Assembly: GCA_964425755.1 (NCBI GenBank)
Contig: CAYRNY010000031.1
Span: 1 to 25,896 of the forward strand
Direction of reading: 5' to 3'
Origin: CAYRNY01 sp964425755
GTDB lineage: Bacteria > Chloroflexota > Anaerolineae > Aggregatilineales > Aggregatilineaceae
Length of the DNA stretch: 25,896 nucleotides
Part shown: positions 24,197 to 25,896 of the stretch, piece by piece
Numbering within the stretch: the first letter of the stretch is position 1
Layout of the letters: every line of letters begins with the position of its first letter
Position numbers and translations under genes: made by a program
Notes under the pieces: generated by a model
Databases searched by the model: none
What the model saw: only the letters and a program-made list of their open reading frames with translations
What the model was told of the DNA's origin: nothing

Positions 24197-24760
24197 TCAC
24201 TCGTCGTCGAGAAATACCGGCAGATGGCCCAGGGCGATCACGTCGTTCCATTGTTCCGGGTCGCCTTCGGTGAAGATCGCGGCGCGCCCCACCACCTGGC
24301 CGCCGATGCGCTGGATCAGCTCGTCCATGGCCTGGAGTGTGCTGCCCGTGCTGACCACGTCATCAACCAGCACCGCGCGCTTGCCGGCGACCTTGTCGCG
24401 GTAACGCGCGTCGAAGTAGAGAGTTTGCACTTCGCCTGCTGCAGTGATGGACTGCGTGTTGATCGCGATGGGTTCGTGCATGTACGCTTTGCGCGTTTTG
24501 CGCAGGGTGATGTAAGGGATGCCCATCGCGACCGCCAGCGCGTAGGCCAGCGGGATCGACTTAGCCTCCGGCGTGACCAGGACGTCAGGGCGCACAGCGG
24601 CCAGCTTGGGCGCGAGCGCGTTTGCGGCGGCGTGGGAAAGCTCGGCGTCGTTGAGACAGTCCACAAATGCGATGCGCACACCCGGCGCGATCTCGATGAT
24701 CGGCAGATCGCGGGTGACATCAGCGATCCGAACGCGGTAGGTGGTTTGCTGCTCCGGCAC
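24197..24760 (-). CDS. Purine-type phosphoribosyltransferase family protein
   Basis: A 187-residue type I phosphoribosyltransferase. The PRPP-binding loop is AVLVDDVVSTGSTLQAM (129-145), with the acidic pair before STGST. TPEAKSIPLAYALAVAMGIPYITLRKTRKAY (about 64-94) is the segment seen in adenine/hypoxanthine/xanthine enzymes and in PurR-like proteins. It should transfer ribose-phosphate to a purine base in salvage; the base cannot be decided from sequence. The start is the GTG at 24760, with AAGGAG six nt upstream. A longer open frame runs back through the tRNA gene and terminator and is not real. It lies 40 nt past the tRNA-Pro terminator. Confidence 0.83.
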   Translation of the reverse strand: MPEQQTTYRVRIADVTRDLPIIEIAPGVRIAFVDCLNDAELSHAAANALAPKLAAVRPDVLVTPEAKSIPLAYALAVAMGIPYITLRKTRKAYMHEPIAINTQSITAAGEVQTLYFDARYRDKVAGKRAVLVDDVVSTGSTLQAMDELIQRIGGQVVGRAAIFTEGDPEQWNDVIALGHLPVFLDDE

Positions 24761-24800
24761 GGTAAGCTCCTTGCGGATGCTAGTAGGACGGGCGATGCAC

Positions 24801-24834
24801 AAAAAAATGGCTCTTGCGCACATACGACAAGAGC
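24801..24834 (-). terminator. Intrinsic terminator after tRNA-Pro
   Basis: On the minus strand gctcttg (24834-24828) pairs with caagagc (24816-24810) around an 11-nt loop, then two nt and seven T (24807-24801). This is the strongest U-tract in the window. It separates the tRNA from the phosphoribosyltransferase gene. Confidence 0.88.
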
Positions 24835-24852
24835 TACCTTGAAACCAGTTTG

Positions 24853-24927
24853 TCGGGGCGCCCGGATTTGAACCGGGGACCTCTTGCACCCCATGCAAGC
24901 GCGCTAGCCAAACTGCGCCACGCCCCG
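24853..24927 (-). tRNA. tRNA-Pro (anticodon GGG)
   Basis: A complete 75-nt cloverleaf on the minus strand. The acceptor arm is CGGGGCG with CGCCCCG; the D arm GCGC/GCGC; the anticodon arm CTTGC-ATGGGGT-GCAAG with anticodon GGG; the T arm CCCGG-TTCAAAT-CCGGG; the discriminator base is A. The CCA end is not encoded (CAA follows). It decodes CCC and CCU. It has its own promoter and a strong terminator. Confidence 0.96.
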
Positions 24928-24945
24928 TATCACGTAACGAGCCTA

Positions 24946-24974
24946 ATGGTAGCGAGTGAGGGGCCAAAAGTCAA
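24946..24974 (-). promoter_or_regulatory. Promoter of tRNA-Pro (TTGACT-17-TACCAT)
   Basis: On the minus strand -35 TTGACT (24974-24969; five of six) and -10 TACCAT (24951-24946; four of six) are spaced by 17 nt. The mature tRNA begins 18 nt after the -10 box. Confidence 0.6.
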
Positions 24975-24976
24975 GA

Positions 24977-25699
24977 TTAGGTTTTAGCGGAGTCCGGCGG
25001 ACTGGTCTGCTGGCTGGCGCGGACTTTGCTTCTACGTCGTTTTCGCGCGGCCAGGTATTTGCCCAGGTGCTGTTTCTCTTTTACGTCCGCCTGGTACATG
25101 CTGATCCGGTAGTACGAAAAGGTGATGATGGCATAGGCCGCACCGAAAAACAAGCTGGCTATAAACGCGTTAGCGTGCTGGTCCGACAGGCCCAGGACAC
25201 TAAAGCCGATCAGGAAGAAAAACGCCGCGCCAGTGAATGTGATCGTGCTCAAAAGGCCGACTTGTGCTGCCAGTAACCACGAGAAGCTGAGCATTTTATA
25301 GTGTTTGGGGCAGGTTTCCCTCTGCCATTCAAACGCGGAGTTCAGATCCAGCCGGGTGATGTGGTCGACGTAGAAATCCTTGATGCGGTTCATGGCGACG
25401 ATGCTTTCGTGCCAGGCCGTGCGCAGGCGCATCAACTGTAACTGCGTCAGAAATCCGAATGTGCTCAATGCCAGCAGCATCAAGGACAGCGCTTTGTAGA
25501 CGGTAGCAGTCGGGATATCAGCTTGAAACCCTAAAATGCCCGCTACAAGCGTGCCGATGGCAGTTAAGAGGAAGGTGGTCACGGTTGAGCGGTCATCGTT
25601 AGCCTGCATCGCGGTGGCAGCGATGTAACTGAACTCAGCGCCGAGAATCGTGTCTGGCTTGAGCGTATCCTGGGGTGGGGGATTGTGCGGTTGATTCAT
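24977..25699 (-). CDS. Four-helix membrane protein, unknown function
   Basis: Not recognised as a named family. The 240 residues have a hydrophilic N-terminus, two hydrophobic segments at about 43-62 and 67-92, a soluble stretch (RTAWHESIVAMNRIKDFYVD), then two more at about 140-168 and 178-200. The tail (KEKQHLGKYLAARKRRRSKVR) is strongly basic, so both ends are probably cytoplasmic. The motif AATAMQANDDRSTVTTF before the first helix looks like a helical cytoplasmic segment. ATG 25699 has only a weak ribosome site (GAGAA). Its stop lies just upstream of the tRNA-Pro promoter, next to the rRNA end. Confidence 0.72.
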   Translation of the reverse strand: MNQPHNPPPQDTLKPDTILGAEFSYIAATAMQANDDRSTVTTFLLTAIGTLVAGILGFQADIPTATVYKALSLMLLALSTFGFLTQLQLMRLRTAWHESIVAMNRIKDFYVDHITRLDLNSAFEWQRETCPKHYKMLSFSWLLAAQVGLLSTITFTGAAFFFLIGFSVLGLSDQHANAFIASLFFGAAYAIITFSYYRISMYQADVKEKQHLGKYLAARKRRRSKVRASQQTSPPDSAKT

Positions 25700-25850
25700 G
25701 ATCGTTCTCGCATCTGCCGTGTGGTGTGAAAGAATAACGACTTGCAGTCTGGTTTAAGTCTATGCGGGGTGTGTAATCGGCACAAGTAGTGTTGGGTTCA
25801 GGCCGGTGGGATGTAGTACGTGTTCTCAGGGGGGAAGAAGCCAAGACAGG

Positions 25851-25896
25851 GGAGTTGGCGACGACCTACGCTCCCAGGCGGTTTCCCGCCCAGTAC
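25851..25896 (-). rRNA. 5S rRNA, 3' end (5' part outside the window)
   Basis: Read on the minus strand the window end gives GTACTGGGCGGGAAACCGCC, then TGGGAGCGTAGGTCGTCGCC and AACTCC. This matches the conserved 3' region of bacterial 5S rRNA, including the GGGCGG...CCGCCTGGGAG hairpin and GTAGGTCG. About 46 of ~117 nt are present. The exact 3' end is uncertain by several bases, since the pairing 5' strand is not visible. Confidence 0.82.

Noticed and set aside
24038..24871. 277-codon plus-strand frame
   Set aside because: It lies opposite the phosphoribosyltransferase and runs into the tRNA region; the minus strand has a ribosome site and a complete PRPP motif.

Overview
The window is high-GC bacterial DNA, most likely from a Chloroflexota bacterium (Anaerolineae-like). 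This is inferred from the style of the exported proteins: Thr-Pro-rich linkers next to LysM, SH3 and Ig-like modules, together with an LCP protein, ThyX, a group II truncated globin and multi-GAF phosphatases. No marker gene was searched, so the assignment is tentative. The far right end carries the 3' part of a 5S rRNA on the minus strand, so an rRNA operon probably lies just outside the window.

Left part, plus strand (1-6271): the end of a LysM/Ig-like exported protein with a TP-rich linker; an O6-alkylguanine-DNA alkyltransferase (ogt) with an inverted repeat at its promoter; an LCP (LytR-CpsA-Psr) envelope enzyme; then yebC followed by the tight set ruvC-ruvA-thyX (recombination and thymidylate synthesis; no ruvB here). 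A minus-strand pair (truncated globin plus small membrane protein) and a plus-strand ketopantoate reductase (panE-like) follow.

Middle (8373-15130, all minus): a partner-switching signalling block. In transcription order it holds an SH3-domain membrane protein, two paralogous STAS anti-anti-sigma proteins, an RsbW-like kinase fused to its own STAS domain, and a 1301-residue membrane-anchored protein with six GAF domains and a C-terminal SpoIIE/RsbU-type PP2C phosphatase. The two STAS genes have near-identical promoter frames (GGACTGCC-N17-GTATAATC). No sigma factor is encoded in the window, so the output target is unknown. This block is the best candidate for an interesting system.

Right-middle (15618-22073): an esterase gene overlapping by 4 nt a lipoprotein with LysM and a LasA/beta-lytic-type M23 peptidase domain; an SCP2-domain protein; and a very large modular lipoprotein (Ig, two SH3, TP linker, cadherin/Ig-like repeats, SGNH domain). 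The last gene is interrupted by two 100-N assembly gaps. All four gap edges stop exactly 55 bp inside a repeat, so I treat it as one intact gene. Its SGNH domain seems to have lost the catalytic Asp-x-x-His.

Right end: L-lactate dehydrogenase, a small unknown protein, a purine-type phosphoribosyltransferase behind a tRNA-Pro(GGG) and its terminator, a four-helix membrane protein of unknown function, and the partial 5S rRNA.
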